The notes beneath the pieces are model-generated. The model had not been told where the DNA came from, searched no databases, and saw nothing but the letters and a program-made list of their open reading frames with translations. A program made the translations under genes and the position numbers. DNA of 64,000 nt from CAZSSM01 sp964609385 (GTDB lineage: Bacteria; Planctomycetota; Planctomycetia; Isosphaerales; Isosphaeraceae), in NCBI GenBank assembly GCA_964609385.1, contig CAZSSM010000008.1, positions 61,630-125,629 on the forward strand. The letters are read 5' to 3'. The first letter of the stretch is position 1; each line of letters opens with the position of its first letter. Of the stretch, positions 37,407-44,850 are shown piece by piece.

Positions 37407-38891
37407 ATGACCCGGATCCTAAAGTTGTTGACGATCCTTTTAGCCTACCTCGGATCGATAACGATTGTCCAGGCCGAGGAATCAGTCCGATTGGAGACGC
37501 GTCCCAACATCGTTTTGCTGATCGCCGACGATCAGGGATACGCCGACCTAGGTTGCGCGGGGTTTATCGATGACGTGTCGACACCGAATCTGGATCGCCT
37601 GGCCAATCGCGGAGTCCGGTTCACCCAGGCTTATGCGACCTCACCGATCTGCAACGCTTCACGGGCCGGCCTCATCACCGGCGCCTACCAGCAACGGCAG
37701 GAGATTCGCTGGTACGGCGGGCCGGGCATCCATCGCGTCGACATCCCGACCCTCGCTGAACGGCTCGAGGCGGCCGGCTATCGGACCGGCTACGTCGGCA
37801 AGTTTCACTACGGAGGCGGGGCGGCCCACCGCCCAGAGAGCCGGAGCTTCCCTCTCAACCATGGGTTTGCCACGTTCTTCGGCTTCAGCGGCGGGCGTAA
37901 ACACTACCTCCATCACAGTGAGGCCTTCGAAACCCAGTTCCAGCAGGCCAAGCGACGATCCGGACAGCCGGGTCAAAGTCTGGCTCAAGGGCCGTTGTGG
38001 GACGGGCGTCGGCAAGTCGACCAGGACGGCTATTCCACCGAGTTGTTCGGAGCTCGGGCCCGAGCCTTCCTGGAATCGGACGACGACCGACCCTTCTTCC
38101 TCACCGTCGCCTTCAACGCCGTCCACAACTTCACCCATCAGCTCCCCCAACGCTATCTAGACAAGCACGGATTGGCTGGATACCGCGACTGGAACCCCGA
38201 GGTGGAAGCATACTACGACTGGTACCGCCAGGGCCGATTCCCCAACAATCCCGAAGGGCGTGCGCATTACCTGGGCCAACTGCACTTCCTTGACATCGAA
38301 GTGGGTCGGATCCTCGACATCTTGGAGGCCCGCGATCCGGCCGATTCGACGATCGTCGTTTACATCGGGGACAACGGGGGCTCGACGCCGATCTACGCCC
38401 ACAACGGTCCCCTGCGCGGTAGCAAATACACGCTCTATGAGGGGGGGATCCGCGTCCCTTTGATCATCTCTCAGCCGGGTCGCTACGCCGAAGGAACCGT
38501 CCAGGACAACGTCGTCAGCGCTCTGGACCTCGCCCCGACACTCTGTAGTGCGGCCGGGGTGCCTCGACCCGAACCCTGCGATGGTCTTGACCTCGAGCCC
38601 TTGCTGACTGGCGACAATCCGACGATCCATCACGAGACCTTGATCTGGGATACCGGTCATGAGACGGCTGTCCGCCAAGGCCATTGGAAGCTCAAGACGG
38701 CCACGTTGAAGAGACACGCCGACTACGAAATGGTCGAATTGGAGTTAGGCACGTTCCTCTACGACCTCCGAGCCGATCCCGGCGAGCGGAACGATCTGGC
38801 CGGCGACCATCCCGAACAGGTCGGACAACTCCAAGCCGTCTTCGAAGCGTGGCGAACTGCGATCGCCCTCCCAGCCCCGACGGACCGTTGA
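37407..38891 (+). CDS. Sulfatase, exported
   Basis: A 494-residue type I sulfatase with a signal peptide (LKLLTILLAYLGSITIVQAE). The metal site starts with NIVLLIADDQGYADLG. The catalytic motif reads ICNASRAGLITG: the cysteine that becomes formylglycine is present, but the usual proline is alanine (CxAxR rather than CxPxR). VYIGDNGGSTP and GSKYTLYEGGIRVPLI complete the site. Unlike the sulfatase at 12.2 kb it has no HEAT tail. Its stop overlaps the MobA-like gene. Confidence 0.92.
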   Translation: MTRILKLLTILLAYLGSITIVQAEESVRLETRPNIVLLIADDQGYADLGCAGFIDDVSTPNLDRLANRGVRFTQAYATSPICNASRAGLITGAYQQRQEIRWYGGPGIHRVDIPTLAERLEAAGYRTGYVGKFHYGGGAAHRPESRSFPLNHGFATFFGFSGGRKHYLHHSEAFETQFQQAKRRSGQPGQSLAQGPLWDGRRQVDQDGYSTELFGARARAFLESDDDRPFFLTVAFNAVHNFTHQLPQRYLDKHGLAGYRDWNPEVEAYYDWYRQGRFPNNPEGRAHYLGQLHFLDIEVGRILDILEARDPADSTIVVYIGDNGGSTPIYAHNGPLRGSKYTLYEGGIRVPLIISQPGRYAEGTVQDNVVSALDLAPTLCSAAGVPRPEPCDGLDLEPLLTGDNPTIHHETLIWDTGHETAVRQGHWKLKTATLKRHADYEMVELELGTFLYDLRADPGERNDLAGDHPEQVGQLQAVFEAWRTAIALPAPTDR

Positions 38892-39547
38892 CCGGCCGGC
38901 CACCGAAGGTCCCATCGACCGAGGTCCCGGTCGCCGGTGTCGTCCTCTGCGGCGGTCAGAGTCGACGGATGGGACGATCCAAGGCCTGGCTCCCATTCCC
39001 TGACCGCCCTCTGCTGGAAGTCGTCGTCGAGGCGGTCTCGGCCCAGTTAAGGCCCGTGATCGTCGTCGCCGCTAAGGGTCAGGATCTCCCATGCCTGCCC
39101 CCCCAGATCGAGTTACTCCGGGACCCCATCCCTGACCAAGGGCCGATCCGAGGACTGGCCACCGCCCTCGACGCCCTTCGGGGCCGAGCCGACTGGGCCT
39201 TCGTCATCGGGACCGACGCCCCGGTCATCCATCCGGACTGGATCGCAGGTCTGACCGCCCATGCCGAGGGGGTCGATCTGGTCTTGCCCCATGTCGATGA
39301 GCGTGACCATCCCCTTTCGGCGCTATACCGAATCGAGGCCGCCGCACCAGTCCTCCATCAACGGCTCGTCACGGGGACGTTGCGGCTCCGCGACCTCGCT
39401 CATGGCTTGACAACCCGTCGGATCGAAGAAGCGACGCTCAGGCAAATCGACCCACTACTCGATACTCTGCGAAACCTCAACACGCCCGAGGACTACCGAC
39501 GCGCCCTCGAGGAACTCGAACGCCCCGACGATCGTGACGGCAGGTGA
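38888..39547 (+). CDS. mobA: Molybdenum cofactor guanylyltransferase-like protein
   Basis: MobA-type nucleotidyltransferase that attaches GMP to molybdopterin. The nucleotide-binding motif GVVLCGGQSRRMGRSKAWL is clear, followed by GPIRGLATALDALRG and FVIGTDAPVIHPDWI, where the Asp binds magnesium. The length of about 219 residues fits the family. No ATG lies near the motif; I chose the TTG at 38888, which overlaps the sulfatase stop (TTGA). The frame is open further upstream, but that would overlap the sulfatase gene by 200 bases. A related enzyme of another nucleotide-sugar pathway remains possible. Confidence 0.75.
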   Translation: MTGRPPKVPSTEVPVAGVVLCGGQSRRMGRSKAWLPFPDRPLLEVVVEAVSAQLRPVIVVAAKGQDLPCLPPQIELLRDPIPDQGPIRGLATALDALRGRADWAFVIGTDAPVIHPDWIAGLTAHAEGVDLVLPHVDERDHPLSALYRIEAAAPVLHQRLVTGTLRLRDLAHGLTTRRIEEATLRQIDPLLDTLRNLNTPEDYRRALEELERPDDRDGR

Positions 39548-39784
39548 ACCCGAACCACTCGTTCGTGTGTGGTCAGATGGTCAGCCGATCCCGGGGTCGC
39601 CGATCTCGTTCTGGGAAAAAAACGAAATCGCGCGACACGAACCGTTTGGCATTCCCGTAACCGTCATGACGAGCAGAGAAATGATGGAACGGCATCCACT
39701 TGCCACCTCCATCGCCCGACGAGTTTCTCTTCGATCTCTGCATGCTCATGGGTCGCTTCGGAAGCACTGAGCGATCCATCTCAT
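39548..39784. other. Intergenic between mobA-like gene and tRNA-like element
   Basis: No protein-like frame. An A-run at 39617-39623 is present. This may hold the promoter of the tRNA-like RNA. Confidence 0.3.
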
Positions 39785-39857
39785 CGCCAAAGGGTCCCGG
39801 TGACTTGGTGGGGATGTTCTCCGAGCATCCTTGTGGGTTCGACTCCCATGTTGGCGA
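39785..39857 (+). tRNA. Degenerate tRNA-like element
   Basis: CGCCAAA (39785-39791) pairs with GTTGGCG (39850-39856) over six of seven positions. The T arm GTGGG-TTCGACT-CCCAT is good (one G-U). A central stem GATGT/GCATC (39813-39817, 39825-39829) encloses the seven-base loop TCTCCGA. The loop lacks the near-universal U33, the D arm is short and shifted, and the variable region is only three bases. An anticodon TCC could be read, but I do not trust it. It is best viewed as a tRNA relic or a tRNA-like RNA. Confidence 0.4.
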
Positions 39858-39917
39858 TTGGGGGAAGGGGGGGATGTCGGACCGACCACGTTCTGCGGGT
39901 TGGTCCGAGTCCAAGCG

Positions 39918-39963
39918 AATGGCCGCCCGATCAAGGATTTGATCGGGCGGCCATTTGTTTTTC
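39918..39963 (+). terminator. Strong intrinsic terminator
   Basis: AATGGCCGCCCGATCAA (39918-39934) and its exact complement TTGATCGGGCGGCCATT (39939-39955) form a 17-bp stem with a GGAT loop, followed by TGTTTTTCC. It lies about 60 bases after the tRNA-like element on the plus strand and may also stop minus-strand transcription from the DUF1559 gene. Confidence 0.85.
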
Positions 39964-40032
39964 CCCGACTGTTCCGGGGCGCCAGCAACGAACAACCGCC
40001 TCAAAGTCTAACTTATGACGGATCGACGCCGA

Positions 40033-41139
40033 TCAATATTGGTCGTCGCTGATAACCTCGCGTCCTTTGACGGTGTCCAAGGCACTGAAGGTTGCGGGGG
40101 CGATTGACTCCTGGAGGAAACGAACTGATCCGTCGGCCATCAGGAAATTGGCTCCGCCGGGGTGGGCGCTGGAGTAGCTCATCTCCCAGACGCCGAAGTC
40201 GGGGTCGCCTAGCTGGGGGCGTCGATAGTTGATCGGAATAGCGGTCGAGCCGAAGTATTCGCTCATATCCTGGGTCACGTCGGCGTCGTCGCCGCCGATG
40301 AACCAGTGGTCCTTGTTGGTGGGGAAGCCGAATCCGCCGCGACGACCGTTGGAGGCGTCCTCGGGCACACCGGGGATGCCTGGCAGCATTTCGAGGTCGA
40401 AGAGGGCCTCGCCGACCATGACCGTCTGGGAGGTGCCATCGACGATCTTCTCGAAGCCGGTCGTGTTCTTGGTCCGGAAGATCCCGTCGGCAGTCTGACC
40501 CTCGACCACAAGCTCTCCAAAAAACATCATCCGTTGGGTCATATTCTCGCTCATTCCGTCGACACCCTCGGTCACCCAATCCTGGCTGATGGTACCCGAG
40601 CAGTTGGCCAAATAAGTGGACGGGACCCGTTCACGAACGACCCAGTTGCTCACCGAGTTATCGAAGAGATGCTCGGGCGCGTCGGCCGAAGGGCATCGGA
40701 AGACGTCCAGGACCGTTTCACAACCAGCGATGTTCCGCTCGGTCGGCCAGTCCGACTCGATGTTCGCGTCGGTCAGGCCTCGGCCCGGCTGAGCCCATTG
40801 GTCGCCGAAGTGGCCAGGATCCAGGCTGAGCCGATCAAAGAGGTTGTTCTGCTCCAAGTAGGGCAACAGGTATGCACTCCAGACGGGCCCCGAGCCATTG
40901 CCTTCCCACTCGGGGAAGTAGCTGCCAACCGGGAAGGCGCCGGTGGTATCGTGGACCTGGTGCACAGCCAGGCCGATCTGCTTGAGGTTGTTCTGACACT
41001 GGGACCGGCGGGCGGCCTCGCGAGCCGACTGGACGGCCGGCAGCAACAACGAGATCAGGATCGCGATGATCGCGATGACCACCAGTAACTCGATTAGCGT
41101 GAAGCCGGTCCGCGGCGTCCGTGATTCGGACATCCACAT
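40033..41139 (-). CDS. DUF1559 pseudopilin-like protein, copy 1
   Basis: A 368-residue protein. Residues 8-35 are a type IV pilin-like N-terminus: GFTLIELLVVIAIIAILIS, with cleavage expected after the Gly preceding FTLIE. LLPAVQSAREAARRSQCQNN follows, as in every DUF1559 protein. The C-terminal H-X9-DG motif is HPGGANFLMADGSVRF. Planctomycetes carry dozens of these; they are assumed to be exported by a type II/IV pilus-like system, with unknown role. The start at 41139 follows a GGAG; an ATG at 41133 is alternative. No small lipoprotein gene follows this copy. Confidence 0.9.
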   Translation of the reverse strand: MWMSESRTPRTGFTLIELLVVIAIIAILISLLLPAVQSAREAARRSQCQNNLKQIGLAVHQVHDTTGAFPVGSYFPEWEGNGSGPVWSAYLLPYLEQNNLFDRLSLDPGHFGDQWAQPGRGLTDANIESDWPTERNIAGCETVLDVFRCPSADAPEHLFDNSVSNWVVRERVPSTYLANCSGTISQDWVTEGVDGMSENMTQRMMFFGELVVEGQTADGIFRTKNTTGFEKIVDGTSQTVMVGEALFDLEMLPGIPGVPEDASNGRRGGFGFPTNKDHWFIGGDDADVTQDMSEYFGSTAIPINYRRPQLGDPDFGVWEMSYSSAHPGGANFLMADGSVRFLQESIAPATFSALDTVKGREVISDDQY

Positions 41140-41486
41140 CGTAAAAACACTCCGAAGATTAATGGGATCACAAAAGGCTGGGAGACGATCGGCCCCACGT
41201 CGGGGATGAGATGATGTCTCAGGCGGAAGGGGGGGACGACGCAACGCCGTTCGGGATCGGTCGAGGCACCCGACGTTGACGCCCGTCGCTTATCGGGAAG
41301 AGGGATCTGGGAGCGGTGCGATCTTATCGGATTTCCAATAGGAGATCACGACGATTCGGAGGACAGACGACGGCTCACCGGGTTTATCCACAGTCCGCCG
41401 AACTTCAGATCATCGCGGGTGTCTGTCCGGTTGTGGAGCGGGCAGTCGGCGACCCGGATCATGGGTCACGCTATCCTGTTCCCCAC
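41140..41486. other. Intergenic between DUF1559 gene and tRNA array
   Basis: 347 bp without a supported gene. It probably contains the divergent promoters of the DUF1559 gene and the tRNA array; no clear hexamers found. Confidence 0.35.
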
Positions 41487-41561
41487 GCCTTCGCGGAGCA
41501 GTTCGGAGTGCTTGTGACCCTGTCACGGTGGAGATCGCGGGTTCGAGTCCCGCCGTGGGCG
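41487..41561 (+). tRNA. tRNA-Asp-like (anticodon GTC), imperfect
   Basis: The anticodon loop CTGTCAC gives GTC at 41522-41524. The D arm GAGC-AGTTCGGAGT-GCTT and T arm GCGGG-TTCGAGT-CCCGC are good. The acceptor GCCTTCG/CGTGGGC has a T-T mismatch plus a G-U, and the anticodon stem TGACC/GGTGG has a G-G mismatch. A competing acceptor, CCCACG (41482-41487) with CGTGGG, pairs better but spoils the spacing to the D arm. It may be a weak or non-functional Asp tRNA. Confidence 0.6.
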
Positions 41562-41596
41562 CTTGTTTTCGTTGGATTGGAGATCGCCCCGAAAAC

Positions 41597-41671
41597 CGCA
41601 GGGTACGCCAACCTGGCAGAGCGGTCCGGTTCAGAACCGGGTGATTGTGGGTTCGAATCCCACCCCTGTGA
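41597..41671 (+). tRNA. tRNA with Leu anticodon CAG but short variable arm
   Basis: Acceptor CGCAGGG/CCCTGTG (one G-U), D stem CGC/GCG with a large loop containing CCTGGCAGA, anticodon stem TCCGG/CCGGG with loop TTCAGAA, variable region TGATT, T arm GTGGG-TTCGAAT-CCCAC, discriminator A. The anticodon CAG would read the leucine codon CUG. Normal bacterial leucine tRNAs have a long extra arm; this one has five bases. It also begins with C1-G72. The body is nearly the same as the tRNA at 41844. Confidence 0.75.
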
Positions 41672-41734
41672 CTGATCGTCGAGCGTCGCCGAAGGTCGCA
41701 ATTTGCGGCTCGATGCGTCGCGACTCGAGATTTT

Positions 41735-41806
41735 CGTCCCGTCGTCTAATGGCTAGGATGCCGCCCTTTCAAGGCGGCGATGAGGGTTCGAATCCCGTCG
41801 GGGCGA
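41735..41806 (+). tRNA. tRNA-Glu-like (anticodon TTC)
   Basis: Acceptor CGTCCCG/CGGGGCG, D arm GTCT-AATGGCTA-GGAT, anticodon stem CCGCC/GGCGG with loop CTTTCAA, T arm GAGGG-TTCGAAT-CCCGT with one A-G mismatch and one G-U, discriminator A. The D and anticodon arms are typical of glutamate tRNAs, but the first pair is C1-G72 instead of G1-C72. Confidence 0.8.
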
Positions 41807-41843
41807 TCGATCAGGTTCATTCAGAGATCTCTCGACCCGACTT

Positions 41844-41919
41844 CGCAGGATACGCCAACCTGGCAGAGCGCTCCGATTCAAGATCGGGGGGGTTGTGGGT
41901 TCAAACCCCACTCCTGCGA
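41844..41919 (+). tRNA. tRNA with Leu anticodon CAA but short variable arm
   Basis: Acceptor CGCAGGA/TCCTGCG is perfect. The D region is the same as in the CAG tRNA. Anticodon stem TCCGA/TCGGG with loop TTCAAGA; the anticodon CAA would read UUG (Leu). The variable region has six bases, T arm GTGGG-TTCAAAC-CCCAC, discriminator A. It is the best-paired member of the array and a sister of the 41597 tRNA. Confidence 0.78.
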
Positions 41920-41961
41920 CTGCATTTTCGAGTTGGGATGTCAAGGTGGTAACTGACGCAC

Positions 41962-42034
41962 TGCCCCGTCGTCCAATGGCTCAGGACACCGCCCTCATAA
42001 AGCGGCAATACGGGTTCGAATCCCGTCGGGGTGA
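41962..42034 (+). tRNA. Glu-like tRNA body with CAT anticodon
   Basis: Acceptor TGCCCCG/CGGGGTG has two terminal wobble pairs. D arm GTCC-AATGGCTCA-GGAC, anticodon stem CCGCC/AGCGG with a C-A mismatch next to the loop, loop CTCATAA (CAT), T arm ACGGG-TTCGAAT-CCCGT, discriminator A. The body aligns with the Glu(CTC) tRNA at 43250, but the anticodon region differs. CAT would mean Met, initiator Met, or Ile if the C is lysidine-modified; it has neither an initiator-type acceptor end nor the G-C run of initiators. Confidence 0.7.
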
Positions 42035-42176
42035 CTGACAAAAGCACATTTCTGTCGAGAAGTTTTTCCTCTCAACGACTTACGAAAAACTCAAACATGT
42101 CTCGTTATCCCATAGCAACTGGACGGCGGTTACACTACACCTCAACCGCCTAAGGTCTTAGGTGACATTGACTGCT

Positions 42177-42723
42177 TCAGAGTTCACGCTGGTGCATCTT
42201 TGAGTTGCCAAAGCCCATGTTCGGCACCACCTTGTATGACGATGGCACACGTTCCGTGTTCCGGTAGGTCCATCGGCGGAAGTGCAATCTCGGCGCCCGA
42301 ATCCGCCGCCTTGGAGACTGCGGCGTCAATATCCTCGACGAGGAAGTATGGGCGAACGATTGGTTCCTCCGTATCTCGGAGCGGAGCACGAACACCGAGA
42401 AAGCCGCCAGCAGGTAGTTTGGCAGTACGAGCATAGCCCAAATTTACATCCGGCTCGCCAAATATCACACCATGTAATTGCTCATACGTACTGCAAATTG
42501 CGTCAACATCAGGGCTTACTATCTCCAAGTATTGAATCTTCATCGTCGCTCCAGTGTTAGCCGCTTTCCGGTCCTCGGTGGACGAGTTGTCGGTCACAGG
42601 TTCCATACGATCGGTTGTTCCGTCTTCATTCGGCGTGCAGCCAACATCAAGGATGGCGAGCAACGGGAACGCAAGTGAGGCAGACCCGAGGTGGAGGATG
42701 TCTCGCCGATTCGTTTCGACCAT
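42177..42723 (-). CDS. VOC (glyoxalase/bleomycin resistance-like) domain protein with N-terminal extension
   Basis: The C-terminal 120 residues are a VOC domain: MKIQYLEIVSPDVDAICSTY, GYARTAKLPAGGFLGVRAP and PYFLVEDIDAAVSKAADSG. Ahead of it is an unusual N-terminus, TNRRDILHLGSASLAFPLLA, similar to a twin-arginine signal, then a Ser/Thr-rich linker. Export is therefore possible, unusual for VOC proteins. If the first 60 residues are not used, an ATG at 42543 starts the bare domain. Base composition looks more AT-rich than in most of the window, suggesting transfer. The substrate is unknown. Confidence 0.7.
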
Positions 42724-43249
42724 TACTTGCATCCCGTAGCTGTCAAGCGGATGTGTACAGAGTCCTAGCAAGCATAACGATAGCCCGTTTTGACTACCAT
42801 CAGAATCGTCAGACTGCACTGTAAAATTCGGTGTGCCCGCTTCCTCGCTTCAAGGTGCTTTGTATCGTTTTTACTTGACCGTTCGAATGTGCGTCTGCTT
42901 TATGGTCCAACGAAAACTCGTGAACGCCGTCTACGGCTTCACAAACCGTTAACCCAGACCAGATTTTAACGCCAAGCCAGGCTGCGCCTCTGTCCGGTGA
43001 TTGCCCAAGCCGCGATAAGCCGTTGGAGCAGTGATGGGTCCCAGTCGGTGGTTGCAGTCGAAAAAACTCTAACCGTGTCCAGTTGCCCCCAGATCTCCCG
43101 CTGGCCCTTCGAGACTTAGGAGCTGCGAGGCACTCAAACACAAACCCGAGGGGTTGTCGACGACCGCCCCTCCGACCTAAAAATGGATTAGGTGAAAAGG
43201 CGTGATTCGGGTCTTCGCTTGACTGACCAATCTCAGGACTCGACCCACT
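42724..43249. other. Intergenic, 526 bp, within the accessory region
   Basis: Between the VOC gene and the Glu(CTC) tRNA. A minus-strand frame crosses it but its first part is the antisense of the tRNA (SPDGSRTRI pattern), so it is spurious. GC is lower than average. I see no further tRNA. Confidence 0.35.
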
Positions 43250-43322
43250 GGCCCCGTCGTCTAATGGTTTAGGATACCGCCCTCTCAAGGCGGCGATGCG
43301 GGTTCGACTCCCGTCGGGGCTA
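43250..43322 (+). tRNA. tRNA-Glu (anticodon CTC)
   Basis: Acceptor GGCCCCG/CGGGGCT (first pair G-U), D arm GTCT-AATGGTTTA-GGAT, anticodon stem CCGCC/GGCGG with loop CTCTCAA, T arm GCGGG-TTCGACT-CCCGT (one G-U), discriminator A. Apart from the weak first pair it looks like a normal glutamate tRNA. It is 1.2 kb from the rest of the array, directly upstream of the broken transposase. Confidence 0.85.
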
Positions 43323-43436
43323 TTTTCTTTACACACTACCGAATGACATTCTTTGGTATATTCCTGATCAGTTTCAGTTCTCACTTGGCCAAGGGTCTTA
43401 GGACGTTAAGGGCGAGGTAATGTAGACTTCGTCCCA

Positions 43437-44106
43437 TGAAACACGGGAAGAACCGTTACCATCGCCGTTCGCGAATCAGCGAGCGAAATTCCGCCAACTC
43501 GTGCGGGCCTTGGCCCTCAATCTGACGGCCTCACAAGCCGCTCAACTGACTGGCTTTTCGATCCGACAAACCAACGACATCTCCCGGAAGCTGCGACGCC
43601 GGATCGCTCATGTTTGCCAAGAGCGATCTCCCTACCGTGGCGAGGTGGAAGTCGACGAGTCGTACTTCGGCCCCAGTCGGGTCAAAGGCAAGCGAGGTCG
43701 GGGAGCTGGGGGCAAGACGATCGTCTTCGGGATTTTCAAACGCAATGGCCACGACTGCACCGAGATCGTCCCCAATGCCAAGAAGGCCACGCTGATCCAG
43801 GCCATACGCGGACAGGTCGACCTGGACAGCGTCATTCCCAGTGATGGCTGGCGAGGCGATGATGGTCTGGTCGATCTGGGTTGCAGCAAGCACCTGCAGG
43901 TCCAGCATGGAGCCAACGAGTTTGCCGAGGGCCAATTCCACATCAATGGAATCGAACCATTCTAAAATTTTGCCAAGCGACGGTTATCTCAGTTCAATGA
44001 GGTGGCTCGACACACCTTCGAGCTCTATCTGAAGGAAATCGAGTTTCACTCTAACCATCGACATAACAATCTCTACTTGGTTTTATCAATACTTCCTGAT
44101 ATGTAA
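43437..44106 (+). pseudogene. IS1595-type (ISXO2-like) transposase, disrupted
   Basis: The gene reads from the ATG at 43437 (MKHGKNRYHRRSRISE), then loses one base near 43489, shifting into the frame VRALALNLTASQAAQLTGFS. The catalytic region is clear: EVDESYFGPSRVKGKRGRG, SDGWRGDDGLVDLG and FHINGIE. At 43963-43965 a TAA stands where relatives have the tryptophan codon of the FWSFAKRRL region; downstream, in the same frame, NFAKRRLSQFNEVARHTFEL continues to a stop at 44104. Two lesions make it inactive. I could not define terminal inverted repeats. Confidence 0.85.
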
Positions 44107-44179
44107 ATAATATGAGTGCGCTGACTTCTGGCGACAGCTCTACAAATCGCAGTGGGTCATCTCGACTGGGGCTTAATCT

Positions 44180-44589
44180 GAGCGTGGCCCCTGGCGATTC
44201 CGACTCGGCTATGCCTACGTCGAGAATCCGCTGGACAGCCAGGCTGGTTCGACGATCGCCGCGATTCCGAGAACATCCTGACCGCGGGGATCGGCCTCGA
44301 GGACGTCCTGCCTGATGTCGACGTCGATTGGTATGTCAGCGGCGCGTTCGAGACCTCCCAGTTCTTCGGAACTCACACCGAGGTGACCGTCGCCTCTTGG
44401 GCGACCGGCTTGGGAGTGACCTGGCGTCCAGGTGTTGGCAAGACATCCCAGCCGCTCGAGGCAGTGACCAACACGTCGATGCCTGATCTCTCCGGTTCTT
44501 CCGTCCCACCATTCGATTCCCACGCCGGGGGTTTCGAAGGCGCTCCTCCTCATTCCGCGTCGCCCCAATCAGGATCACCTGCCTGGTGA
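44180..44589 (+). pseudogene. 3' remnant of an outer-membrane protein gene (FadL/OmpP1-like)
   Basis: No intact frame, but two frames join into the end of a beta-barrel protein: WRFRLGYAYVENPLDS then, after a frameshift near 44267, ENILTAGIGLEDVLPDVDVD, WYVSGAFETSQFFG and VASWATGLGVTWRPG, ending in a Pro/Ser-rich tail at the TGA at 44587. Alternating hydrophobic and polar residues fit barrel strands. The 5' part is missing, apparently replaced by the IS-derived segment just upstream. The family call is tentative. Confidence 0.6.
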
Positions 44590-44850
44590 CCCTCTCCCTT
44601 GAAGGAAGTCCAGACGGTTCGAGCTCCCAAATGGAGCCACTCAACTCGACGACCGACCGATTTTCGTTTGGAGGCGACGCGAGAATCCCGTAGATTGAAT
44701 GAAGATCGCACAAAGGCTGGTGCGAACAAAAACGGCCGAGGATCGGACGGAACGCATCGACGACCAGCCATCGTCCGGATGGGTCCCACATGGCCCATCA
44801 CCCCGCCCAACTTGGCCTCCCCCCGCCGACTTTCTCGGGAGCCCAATTCG

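Noticed and set aside
39573..40004. 143-codon minus-strand frame
   Set aside because: It runs through the antisense of the tRNA-like element and the terminator hairpin; no domain.
41471..41944. Short minus-strand frames across the tRNA array
   Set aside because: They contain tRNA-antisense peptides (SNPQSPGSEPD, GVGFEPTTPP types) and no protein-like core.
42809..43384. 191-codon minus-strand frame with SPDGSRTRI
   Set aside because: That peptide is a well-known false product of tRNA antisense translation; here it is opposite the Glu(CTC) tRNA.
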